Assembly (NCBI GenBank): GCA_016946835.1
Contig: JACVTC010000034.1
Location: forward strand, 770,001-780,000
Direction: 5' to 3'
Source: Neocallimastix lanati (nom. inval.)
Lineage: Eukaryota; Neocallimastigomycota; Neocallimastigomycetes; Neocallimastigales; Neocallimastigaceae
Length of the DNA: 10,000 bases
Shown: positions 1-6,776 of the stretch, piece by piece
Layout of the letters: the number at the start of each line of letters is the position of its first letter
Position numbering within the stretch: the first letter of the stretch is position 1
The notes under the pieces: generated by a model
Told to the model about the DNA's origin: nothing
Database searches by the model: none
Seen by the model: only the letters and a program-made list of their open reading frames with translations
Program-made: the position numbers and the translations under genes

Positions 1-8
1 TTTTTATT

Positions 9-410
9 TGTTAGGAAGGGGGAAATTCCCGCATAGTACAACTTGCCGAAATACATAGTATTTTCGAGCTTTTTTATTTTTTTATTTTTTAATTTTTTAT
101 TTTTAATTTCAAATGTACTTTTCACCTACACATATTTTTTAAAATAAAATTTAATAAAGTTTTGGAAGTGTATTCTCTTCCTTGTCTATATATATAAAAA
201 AAAAAATTTATTATTATTATTTATTATTTATTATTTATTATTATTATTTATTATTTATTATTCTCCAAGCTTGTGTTTAAGATTTTATTAAACCGATGAT
301 GGGAGTCTTTTTATAGTACTAGCATTTTATTTACCTTTTCATTAAAGTTTATATATATGCTTATTTTACAGAAAATTATTACATTAATCAGAGCTTTATT
401 ATTTATTAAT
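9..410. mobile_element. possible solo or partial LTR remnant
   Basis: No coding sequence is visible. A short G+C-richer block (about 9-70) begins TGTTAGGAAGGGGGAAATTC and stands out from its AT surroundings. It is followed by a TATA-like tract (186-196), microsatellite, and a second less AT-biased block at 264-330. A TG start, a TATA-like tract and a position just upstream of an integrase fragment would suit an LTR. I see neither the partner LTR nor a clear CA end, so strand and right boundary are guesses. An imperfect inverted repeat (CGAAATAC...GTATTTTCG, 47-66) lies within it. Confidence 0.25.
197..263. repeat. A-run followed by (TTA/TTTA)n microsatellite
   Basis: A run of eleven A followed by irregular alternation of TTA and TTTA units over about 55 bp. 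It is simple-sequence DNA with no coding content. Confidence 0.85.
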
Positions 411-437
411 CGAATAGAAAATTAAAAATTCAAAAAA

Positions 438-488
438 GATATATATATATTATATATATTTATAAAAAAAAAAAAAAAAAAAAAAAAA
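438..488. repeat. (TA)n tract and A25 homopolymer
   Basis: Alternating TA (about 438-459) runs into an uninterrupted run of 25 A (464-488). Such a tract is prone to slippage and to assembly error. An A-tail next to element debris could also be a retroposition poly(A), but nothing upstream supports that. Confidence 0.85.
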
Positions 489-701
489 TATTTATTATAA
501 CAAATTATACAAGGATTATTTGTTCCTAGCAAAGTTCTGATATAACAATTCAATCCATGCATCTACCTAACAGTCCCTATTCCTTGCCTTGTATAACTAC
601 CGAGTCAACAATTCTCCAAAAATAACAGACTTAGTACATTCGCTAGGAGAAGCAAAAATGGTAGATAGTTTTGCATTTTGCCCACAACTTATGAAATTTT
701 T

Positions 702-984
702 AAGCACATCTTAAAAATTGCTCAAACCAGATACCTGGACAACATGGACAAGAGTAGAACGGACAACTACCCCAAGGTACAAGTTATTTAGATAAAGTGT
801 GGTTGAAAAAGCCAGAAAATTATGACGTGCTATACCTTTTTATAAATTAGCCACTAGGAAGTATGGACCATTCAAAGTTATAAGTGTGGATGAGACGAAG
901 AAGAACTATCCACTCGATATTAGTCGTTCGCCATTACTTAACATGTACCCGGTATTTCATGAAAATGCGTTAGAACCTTTCTAA
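702..984 (+). pseudogene. Ty3/gypsy integrase C-terminal fragment (broken)
   Basis: This encodes the end of a Ty3/gypsy Pol polyprotein, the integrase C-terminal part that follows the DDE core. Three frames must be joined: 702-788, 791-847 and 844-984. The first holds a basic helical stretch (AQTRYLDNMDKSR), the second the beta-strand DKVWLKKPENYD, and the third KLATRKYGPFKVIS and MYPVFHENALEPF followed by TAA (982-984). The family signature is GDKVWL, then (R/K)xGPFxVI, then (H)PVFHVSxLEPF, and the order and spacing here match. The His of HPVFHV is Tyr and HVS has become HEN. No integrase core, RT or RNase H is visible upstream. Sequences between about 490 and 700 may be more of the same protein but are too eroded to place. 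It is a different lineage from the minus-strand gypsy pieces at 4510-6403. Confidence 0.75.
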
Positions 985-1003
985 CAAATCGCCAAAGACT
1001 TTA

Positions 1004-1025
1004 GTTACCAGTGCCTACTGGTAAC
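1004..1025 (+). repeat. perfect 9-bp inverted repeat (hairpin)
   Basis: GTTACCAGT and ACTGGTAAC pair perfectly across a GCCT loop, 19 bases after the integrase stop codon. The GTTACC/GGTAAC hexamer recurs nearby in GGTTACAC (1075), GGTAAAACGTTACC (1190-1203) and GGTAACG (1222). It could be a 3' end or terminator-like structure of the element transcript, or part of its 3' UTR/LTR. I see no T-run directly behind it. Confidence 0.6.
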
Positions 1026-1163
1026 AAAAGTGATAATTCATATTCTAGGGCCAAGAAAAACAAAAAAAGGACAGGTTACACAGAGTTTGCTAGAGGATTA
1101 CCAAGATTTTAGTTATAGCCAGTTTTTTGCTAACGTGGTCAACCATTAGTAGTTTGCTCCTTT

Positions 1164-1231
1164 GGGAGAAGCCTTGTAACAGATACATGGTAAAACGTTA
1201 CCTATCCAATGATATCATTGTGGTAACGTAA
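1164..1231 (+). mobile_element. possible polypurine tract and LTR start of the plus-strand gypsy fragment
   Basis: A purine run GGGAGAAG (1164-1171) is followed within a few bases by TGTAACAGATAC (1175-1186), the layout expected where a polypurine tract abuts a 3' LTR starting with TG. It lies about 180 bp after the integrase stop on the same strand, and sequence complexity falls to plain AT-rich DNA soon after 1230. The other LTR is not in view, so this is only a suggestion. Confidence 0.25.
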
Positions 1232-1529
1232 TGTATTTTAAAACATTTAAGAAATATTATCTAATCAAATAATCTAAATCCATGCTTAAGTTTTTGTACG
1301 TTAAATGTACCATCATTTTATTATATTTTTTTATTATTTTCTTTATATAGTTAATTTTATTTTTTAAATAAATTTATAATATATGATTTGTAAGTTTAAA
1401 TAAATTAATAATGTTATTCAATCATAAAAATATTTTCTTGTAAAAATATAACATGTATTTGTAAAGTTAAAGGCACTAGCTTTATTAATAAATAAAATTG
1501 TTGTATCAAATAGTATTAACTTTTTAATG
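1232..1529. other. AT-rich stretch without a recognised gene
   Basis: No reading frame or RNA gene can be supported. The stretch lies between the tail of the plus-strand gypsy fragment and the minus-strand copia fragment. Its right part (about 1440-1530) could be further, unrecognisable sequence downstream of the copia protease. The one local structure seen is GTAC-N7-GTAC at about 1299-1313. Confidence 0.6.
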
Positions 1530-2152
1530 TTTGAAATTCATGTTCATTCATGTTTCCTTAAAATGTTCCACTTCCTTCAAAATCGAAGGTTGTATTATTT
1601 GCACATCAAAGGGTTACTTTTTTTCTTTCTTGTAATTTTGCTAATATATCTTTGTTACAGTTAATATATTCAGAAGCACTTGTGTCACAAGTTATATTGT
1701 GTCTTCCTTTGGGTTATATTCCAATGTATTGATTGTGTTTTCATCATCATTTTCATTTGGCAACATTAATTGTGGATCTTCTTCTTTACTAGAGCTTTCC
1801 AGACTATTTAACTCCTTATCGTTAATTTCCTTCAATTCTTCATAGGAAAATTCGGGTTCTTCAAGATTTCCTATTTATTCAATATTGGAAATTTCTTTTT
1901 TGTCTTTTAAATTTTTCGTTTTTGATCTTTGAATTGTGTTTGTTTGGGTTTATTATTATTATTGTTATTATAATTGGCATAATTTCTATTTTTCTTTAAC
2001 AAATTGTATTTATAATTATCAGTATTGCGACTCTCCACTTTACGAATATCGCAATGTTTTGTTTTATTAGTAAAAATGGATTTTTTTGATTCACAGAGTG
2101 TCTTTTTCCTCTAAAATCTCTGTTGTTCTTAAAGATGAGATAAATATCCATA
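1530..2152 (-). pseudogene. copia-like Gag C-terminus and aspartic protease (broken)
   Basis: Read from 2152 downwards, this is the Gag-to-protease part of an LTR retrotransposon polyprotein: capsid end, nucleocapsid zinc knuckle, acidic linker, then the protease that cuts the polyprotein. The knuckle at 2012-2053 reads CDIRKVESRNTDNY. It has the exact spacing of CX2CX4HX4C, but only the first Cys remains and the other ligands are Arg, Arg and Tyr. An acidic linker follows (EEPEFSYEELKEINDKEL). The protease motif is DTSAS (1672-1686), where the family has DTGAS or DSGAS, followed by EYINCNKDILAKLQERKK and, near 1560, TTFDFEGSGTF. The D(S/T)GAS-x-(H/Y) context and FEGxGT strand look copia-like rather than gypsy-like. 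At least three frame changes and several stops (in the linker, before the protease, after KKVTL) make it dead. It ends abruptly at 2152, where the ATPase pseudogene begins on the other strand. Confidence 0.75.
1775..2152. repeat. gag repeat, copy A
   Basis: A direct repeat of 6404-6776. Hand alignment shows about 22 substitutions and three small indels (including a 3-bp TAT unit and single-base changes) over 378 bp, roughly 93% identity. Both copies are in the same orientation. Similarity stops at 2152 on the right. On the left it fades around 1770, where copy A continues into the protease. Confidence 0.9.
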
Positions 2153-3522
2153 AATAAATTTAACAAATTAATAGAAAAAGATGAGTCTCAATATGTATGC
2201 ATTACAAAACCAAGAAGATTTGGTAAAACTTCGATAGCTGCAATGTTAGTTACATATTATAATAAAGGTATTGATTCTAAAACAATATTTGATAAATTAA
2301 AAGTTTCTAAAGGAATTAGCTCTGATAAAAACAAAAATAAAGTAGAAATAGATTAATATAATGAATTCCAAAAAAAAAATATCACACATTATATTTTGAT
2401 TTCTCGTATGATGTTGATTTCCATAAAACTTTAAAGGGTTATTTAAAATCAATTAATAAAAAGAATTAAAGAAAGATATTAAAGATTTATATCCAAATTC
2501 TAATATATTAAAAAATTATAGTAGAGAAATTTATAGAAATTTAAAAGAGATTTATGTAATTACTATCGAAAAGTTTATTCTTATTATTGATGAATGGGAC
2601 TATATAATTAGTAATAATTTATTTACTCCCGAAGAGCGGAGGAAGTATATTACTTTTTTAAAAAATTTAATCAAAGGTGGAGGATATAAAATTAGAAAAA
2701 TATGGAGTTGAAGAACTATTAAAAGATACAGAAACGAATGATTCACAAAAAAAAAAAAAAAAACAAAAAAAGATAATGATGAATTTAATATTAACAAGAA
2801 AAAGCAACTATATTCAAAGATGGTTACATTTGGATTTTTAACTTATTATGATGGTAAAATTTCAATTCCTAATAAAGAATTACAGGAAGAATTTATAAAA
2901 ATTTTGAAAAAAAAAAAAAAAAAAAAAAACCTGAATTATTTATATAATTTAATTAAAAATTCTAATAGAATGTTAGAACTAACAGTAAAAAAAGATGTTA
3001 AAGGAATGTGTAAAATGTTAGAATGCAGACTTATGAAAACAAAAAAAACAAAAAGATAAAATGGATCATGGTCATTTAAAATATGTTATTGATTACACCT
3101 ATTTTAATGCAAAAGATTATTATGATATTAAAAAAGAAGAGAGCAGCGGAAAAGGTAGCTTTGATTATATTTTTTATCCTAAAATAGAAAATAAAGAAAA
3201 AAAATCTGTTATTATTTTAAAATTAAAAACAAATGGCACAGCCGAAAATGCAATTAACCGAATACATGAAAAGAAATATTGGTTTAAAATTGAAGAAAAG
3301 GAATTTAAAAAAAAAAAACACTCTTTTAGTAGGAATAAGTTTAGCTAAGAATATAATTGTAAAATAGAAGAATATGCTAATGTTTCAGAACTTAAATCAG
3401 CTGAATATGAAATGGAGGGAGAAAAAAAAAAAAGAAAAAGAAAAAGAGAAAGTAATTCTAAATATAAATCTAATAATTTATTTCAAAGAACAAGAAATAA
3501 ACATAAAAAAAGCAAAAAATAA
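2144..3522 (+). pseudogene. AAA-ATPase / PD-(D/E)XK nuclease fusion protein, truncated and frameshifted
   Basis: The family joins an N-terminal P-loop ATPase (Pfam AAA-ATPase_like, PF09820) to a C-terminal PD-(D/E)XK nuclease-like domain (PF08011); its cellular job is not established. Walker A is KPRRFGKTS (2207-2233) and Walker B is FILIIDEWD (2574-2600). YSKMVTFGFLTYYDGKISIP (2811-2870) marks the linker to the nuclease. In the nuclease, GKGSFDYIFYP keeps the catalytic Asp (3163-3165). The ExK motif reads ILKLK, so the Glu is Lys (3220-3222) and the second Lys (3226-3228) is kept. LLVGISLAKNIIVK follows, then a basic tail with KKKRKRKR and a TAA at 3520-3522. There is no start codon: the usual N-terminus is missing and the frame opens in the neighbouring gag repeat. 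Frames change near 2371, 2459, 2689, 2750-2771, 3051, 3310 and 3361. One plain stop (TAA 2354-2356) sits in the ATPase. Between IKGGG and KLEKYGVEEL (about 2680-2695) a large middle part of the family, probably over 150 residues, is absent. Confidence 0.85.
2748..2770. repeat. A-run cluster with frame change inside the ATPase/nuclease gene
   Basis: A run of about sixteen A interrupted by one C before a further A-run. The reading frame of the protein (TETNDSQ before, DNDEFNIN after) shifts across it. Similar runs occur at 2371-2379, about 2909-2929 (frame kept) and 3307-3318 (frame changes). Confidence 0.8.
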
Positions 3523-4004
3523 AATTGATTCTGAATAGGATAATATATTAAAAAGATTAAGAAATAAAAATAAAATAATTTTTTCTTTAAATAAAAATTA
3601 ATATAAAGATTATAAAATAAATTATAAATATAGTAATACTAATTTATAAAAAAAATAAAAAATAAAAAATAAAAACTAAAATTAAAAAAAAAAAAAATTA
3701 ATGAAAAAAGTCAAAATCTAACTTATTTAAAATTAATACAACTTAACTTTTTGTTATATAGAATATATTTTTATTTGATATTTAAAAAAAATGTTTTTTA
3801 CATTATAAATTAATTCATTTATAAATTATTATATTAATAATAATACTAAAGCTATCCATAAGTGATTTTTACGATACTGTTTATAATAATAATTTTTATA
3901 TACAAGTTATGTATTTGTTTAATTGCTTTTCTATGCTAGTTGATTCAATTTTTAATTATACAGTTATAATCGTTCTATTTTTTTCTATCACACATATTAA
4001 TATT
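3523..4004. other. AT-rich spacer between the two convergent nuclease copies
   Basis: It consists mostly of A-runs and AAAT units (3523-3720), then mixed AT sequence. No open frame with recognisable protein, no tRNA-like fold and no element terminus were seen on either strand. Confidence 0.6.
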
Positions 4005-4500
4005 AAAAATTATATCTGATTTTCCTTTTCCATTTTTTTCTTATTCTTTAATGTCGTGATTGATATTAGCCCTAACATATACAAGATCTATAATAAATTT
4101 TAACCCACTATGATTCATTTTGCCTCAAGATTTAATTATAATCATATACTCTTCTTCTAAGATTTTACGTATTTCTTTTATATTTTTTTTAGATGTCATC
4201 TAACATTCTTGAATTCTTTATTAAAACATAATAAAATTTCATATCTTCATCATCATTCAATAAAATTTTTTTTATTCTTTATTTAGATTTGAAAGTTTAT
4301 CCATATAATAGGCTAAACATCCAAAAATAACCATCTTGTATATAAATTCTTTTTCATTATAACATTATTTTCTTTTTTTTTTTAATTCACTTTCTTTTAA
4401 GAATAACTCCTGTTCCATCCCTTCTTAAATCTATTGATATTTCATTTACTTTAATTAATTCTAAAATTTCATTTTTTTATTCTGTTAAAACATTATTGAA
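4005..4500 (-). pseudogene. second AAA-ATPase/PD-(D/E)XK nuclease fragment (inverted copy)
   Basis: Reading down from 4500, this gives the linker and first half of the same nuclease family as 2144-3522. It begins KNEILELIKVNEISIDLRR, then DGTGVILK, then FIYKMVIFGCLAYYMDKLSN (compare LYSKMVTFGFLTYYDGKISI in the other copy). Next come LNDDEDMKFYYVLIKNSRML, MNHSGLKFIIDLVYVRANI and GKGKSDIIF. The order is identical to the plus-strand copy, but sequence identity is only moderate, so they are separate family members rather than a recent duplicate. Stops interrupt it (TAA after VLTE, after LNKE, after MLDDI, and after HDIKE) and frame changes occur near the A-run at 4373-4383. It ends at 4005 just after the catalytic Asp, so the ExK half is missing. 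No ATPase domain is attached: upstream it abuts the gypsy remnant at about 4500-4510. Confidence 0.75.
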
Positions 4501-4509
4501 TTAATTGTT

Positions 4510-5139
4510 AATCAGATATTTAACTTTCTTCAAAATAACTATTACTCTCAATATCTTAAGCCTTCAATAACATAAAGAAACACTTTTTTTTTTTCATTAA
4601 TAGCTTTCATATCATTGATTCTTTCAGGGATTTTATATTTGATTGAGTTGGTTGAGAGTCAAATGTTTTTTTTTCTTCCCTTAGATTTTCTGTCGTTGAA
4701 TTTGTTTTCGAAATAAGATTCCAACAAAGAGACATGAAAAACTGGGTGACAACGCATTTTCAGAGGAAGGTCCAATTTATAAGCTATAAGACTAATTCTT
4801 TTCATAAATTTAAATAGTACTATCATTTTATTTGATAATTTTCTTTTATGGTTCTTTTTTTGTAGTTCATTTAAAGAATCATACTTTTTTGTCCAACTGC
4901 AAATTATGGAGGCAACATTCTTTTGAAATCAGCATATTTTTTATAAGTTTTTTTAGTCCGATCCAAATTCTTCTTTAAAAGAGTTTAATATTTTTGTTAT
5001 TATTCAAGACTCTTTTCTCTGTAATATTCAATTTTCTTAAAGAAGGAATTTCAGGATTAAATTTTAAATTAAATCAGTAATTATCAAAAGAATTGAGATT
5101 GATTAATTGATTGTTGGAAAGAGTTATTATAGGTGAATT
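4510..5139 (-). pseudogene. gypsy integrase C-terminal region, with possible chromodomain
   Basis: This follows the DDE core. NPEIPSLRKLN (about 5020-5055) matches the stretch after the core. IAYKLDLPLKMRCHPVFH (about 4730-4785), continuing VSLLESYFENKFNDRKSKG, is the classic (H)PVFHVSLLE tail, here with its His kept. Further down, KIPERINDMKA and VFLYVIEGLRY (about 4545-4625) have the pattern of a chromodomain (ILD-basic-(Y/F)LVxWxG), but the aromatic-cage residues cannot be assigned, so that part is tentative. Many stops and shifts, such as the A-run at 4667-4675 read as T on the plus strand, break the frame. Confidence 0.65.
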
Positions 5140-5764
5140 CAGCAAAATGGTAATAGGAAGCAAAGGATATATTGATCTAATATTCCATTCACCCTCTTCG
5201 TTTGACTGTCGGTTTGAGGATGGTTAGCAGTCGATAGATTGGTTAATACAAGCAAAATGACAAAGTCTATTCCAAAATTCCGAGGTGAAAGAGAATCTCT
5301 ATCAGAAAATAATGGAGACAGGAAAATCTTGATATTTAAAAACATTAACTAAGAAAAGAATCGGCAGCAATATAAATGGTAGGTTAGCATCGAAGTGAAA
5401 TAAAATTTGCCATTTTATTAAAGCAATCCACAACCACCTGATAGTAGTCATATCCTTGGACTTTGGAAAATCTATCATAAAATATATAGAAATATCAGAC
5501 AAGACTAAGCTCTAGTAGGAGTTGAAAGGGGAGAGAGAGTAAGCTATACGGTTTAAGACGAAAAACTTTAGCCTTACAAAATGTAATACACGATTCAACA
5601 AATTTTTTAATATCGTTATTTAAGATTTGGGCACTAAAAATTCGAGTAATTAATTCGAAAGTTTTCTTAATGCCAAAATGACCAGAGGAAACCGAATCAT
5701 GATGTAATTCTAGAACCCAAGTATGAAGGGATAAATGAACAATGATAAAATTATCATAAAGCAT
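5139..5764 (-). pseudogene. Ty3/gypsy integrase: zinc finger and DDE core, inactive
   Basis: The N-terminal HHCC finger gives WVLELHHDSVSSGHFGIKKT (about 5655-5715) and then ESCITFCKAK. The second pair is CX3C instead of the usual CX2C, as if the proper second Cys had become Phe and the next residue happened to be Cys. The core starts at DFPKSKD. The first catalytic Asp is in VVVDCFNKM (5426-5428) and the second in SDRDS (5301-5303); the spacing of about 42 residues is normal for gypsy integrase. ANHPQTDSQTKRVNGILDQY follows, where the third catalytic residue, normally Glu in GQTER, is Lys (5196-5198). D-X35-(E) spacing is preserved. The core is split between two frames near 5430. The enzyme would insert cDNA into the genome, but this copy cannot, given the lost Glu and broken frame. 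Confidence 0.85.
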
Positions 5765-5974
5765 AAAGCCTTAATCATCGAGAAAAATTTTATTAATATT
5801 ATTGCTAGGAATAGTTTCAATTTATTCAGAAGAGAGGCCCTGATTCTAGAGAAAATTTTATCTATCTCAAGAGAAGAAAGGATTAAATTGATTCAAGTAT
5901 CATTATATTTAATAGAATCACTAATTTTACATCAGGAAACTTTTTTAAGATTGGAAAAAAGATGATTACTTCAC
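5765..5974 (-). pseudogene. eroded linker between RNase H and integrase
   Basis: The stretch between the end of RNase H and the integrase finger keeps an approximate reading frame with stops, ending in GFMLYDNFIIVHLSLHTWVL as the lead-in to the HHCC finger. Gypsy Pol proteins have a poorly conserved linker here, so position and length fit. No other gene was seen on either strand. Confidence 0.5.
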
Positions 5975-6403
5975 CTGAATATGATATCAGGTTTTCCATA
6001 TTTTTTTTCAGAACGATATATAAGTTTAAAGTCGAACCATGATAAAATTTTGTACAATCGACTTTGTTTTTGCAACAGAAATTCAGGTTTTTTAGGAAAA
6101 GTTAAGTTTTTATGGTTGGAATATTTAATAAAAGGATTACGAGCAATTTTAAGATGGTGTCGCCATACTTCAAGAACTTCTTTAAATAGCAAGAAGTTCT
6201 TTATCGTAAATTTGGTAATTACGTTGTGACTTAGTTGATCTTTTTGACAAGAATGCAACTAGGTGAAGTTTTCCATAAAGTTATTGTGAAAGAATAGAAT
6301 TGTTCAAACTACGAAGTTGCTTGCATCAGTTCAACTGTAAAAATGTAAATAAGAATAGGAACTGAAGTAAATAGGAACTTAAGTTTCTCAAATGCCTTTT
6401 GTT
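5975..6403 (-). pseudogene. gypsy RT connection and RNase H domain, inactive
   Basis: The sequence begins QQKAFEKLKFLFTSVPILIY, the usual link between RT and RNase H. DASNF follows with the first catalytic Asp at 6325-6327, then [20 protein letters not shown], and YDKELLAI with the catalytic Glu at 6197-6199. After a TAA and a frame change comes VWRHHLKIARNPF, then KYSNHKNLTF, where the family has TDHKNL; the catalytic Asp is Asn (6115-6117). SWFDFKLIYRSEKKYGKPD closes the domain. RNase H would degrade the RNA of the RNA-DNA hybrid during reverse transcription. Stops inside DASNFVV* and after LLAI, a shift before DAS, and the D-to-N change show it is dead. The RT YxDD core that should precede it is absent. 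Confidence 0.85.
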
Positions 6404-6776
6404 GATCCTCTTCTTTAGTAGAGCTTTCCAGATTATTTAATTCCTTATCGTAAATTTCCTTCAATTTTTCAAAGGAAAATTAGGGTTCTTCAAGATTTTC
6501 TATTTGTTCAATATTGGAAATTTCCTTTTGTCTTTTAAATTTTTCGTTTTTGATCTTTGAATTGTGTTTGTTTGGGTTTATTATTATTGTTATTATAATT
6601 GGCATAATTTCTATTTTTCTTTAACAGATTGTATTTATAGTTATCAATATTGCGACTGTCCACTTTACAAATATCGCAATGTTTTGTTTTATTAGTAAAA
6701 ATGATTTTTTTGATTCACATAGGGTCTTTTTCCTCTAAAACCTCCGTTGTTCTTAAAAATGAGATAAATATCCATA
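6404..6776. repeat. gag repeat, copy B
   Basis: Partner of 1775-2152, in the same orientation. Here the repeat is embedded in a longer gag (to 7438), so its right limit at 6776 is the point where copy A is cut off rather than an element end. The left limit (6396-6407) is the junction with gypsy Pol. Confidence 0.9.

Larger units (their letters stand above)
4510..6403 (-). mobile_element. Ty3/gypsy retrotransposon remnant (RT end, RNase H, integrase, C-terminal tail)
   Basis: A continuous but heavily frameshifted run of Pol domains in the normal gypsy order on the minus strand: RT/RNase H connection (6403 down), RNase H, linker, HHCC zinc finger, DDE core, HPVFHVSLLE tail, possible chromodomain. 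Integrase after RNase H is the diagnostic gypsy order. Gag, protease and the RT catalytic core are absent. At 6404 the sequence switches to copia-like gag, and at about 4510 to a nuclease fragment. No LTR was recognised at either end. The domain entries below give details. Confidence 0.85.

Noticed and set aside
197-263. Possible CRISPR-like or structured repeat array in the TTA/TTTA region
   Set aside because: The units are 3-4 bp, irregular and without spacers; it is a simple microsatellite.
1672-2053. Assigning the Gag/protease pieces to the same element as the neighbouring gypsy Pol
   Set aside because: NFDEWSF at the Gag start, the DT(G)AS-EY protease context and FEGxGT look copia-like, and copy A shows that the natural downstream partner is this protease, not gypsy RNase H. 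The joint at 6404 is therefore read as a chimera, though a mixed element is not fully excluded.
2600-2797. Minus-strand open frame of 65 codons, rich in Phe and Leu
   Set aside because: It is the antisense of the ATPase/nuclease pseudogene; its hydrophobic look comes from reading A-runs as T-runs.
5735-5965. Plus-strand open frame of 76 codons
   Set aside because: It lies antisense to the gypsy linker and the start of the integrase finger. It has no family resemblance, and the minus strand explains the sequence.
5981-6229. Plus-strand open frame of 82 codons
   Set aside because: It is a shadow of the RNase H domain, which is plainly coded on the minus strand.
1672-6678. Classical repeat-induced point mutation as the sole cause of decay
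   Set aside because: The inferred G-to-A changes have mixed neighbours (ApG, GpG, CpG, TpG), and many lesions are indels in A-runs, which does not match a clean CpA-to-TpA pattern.
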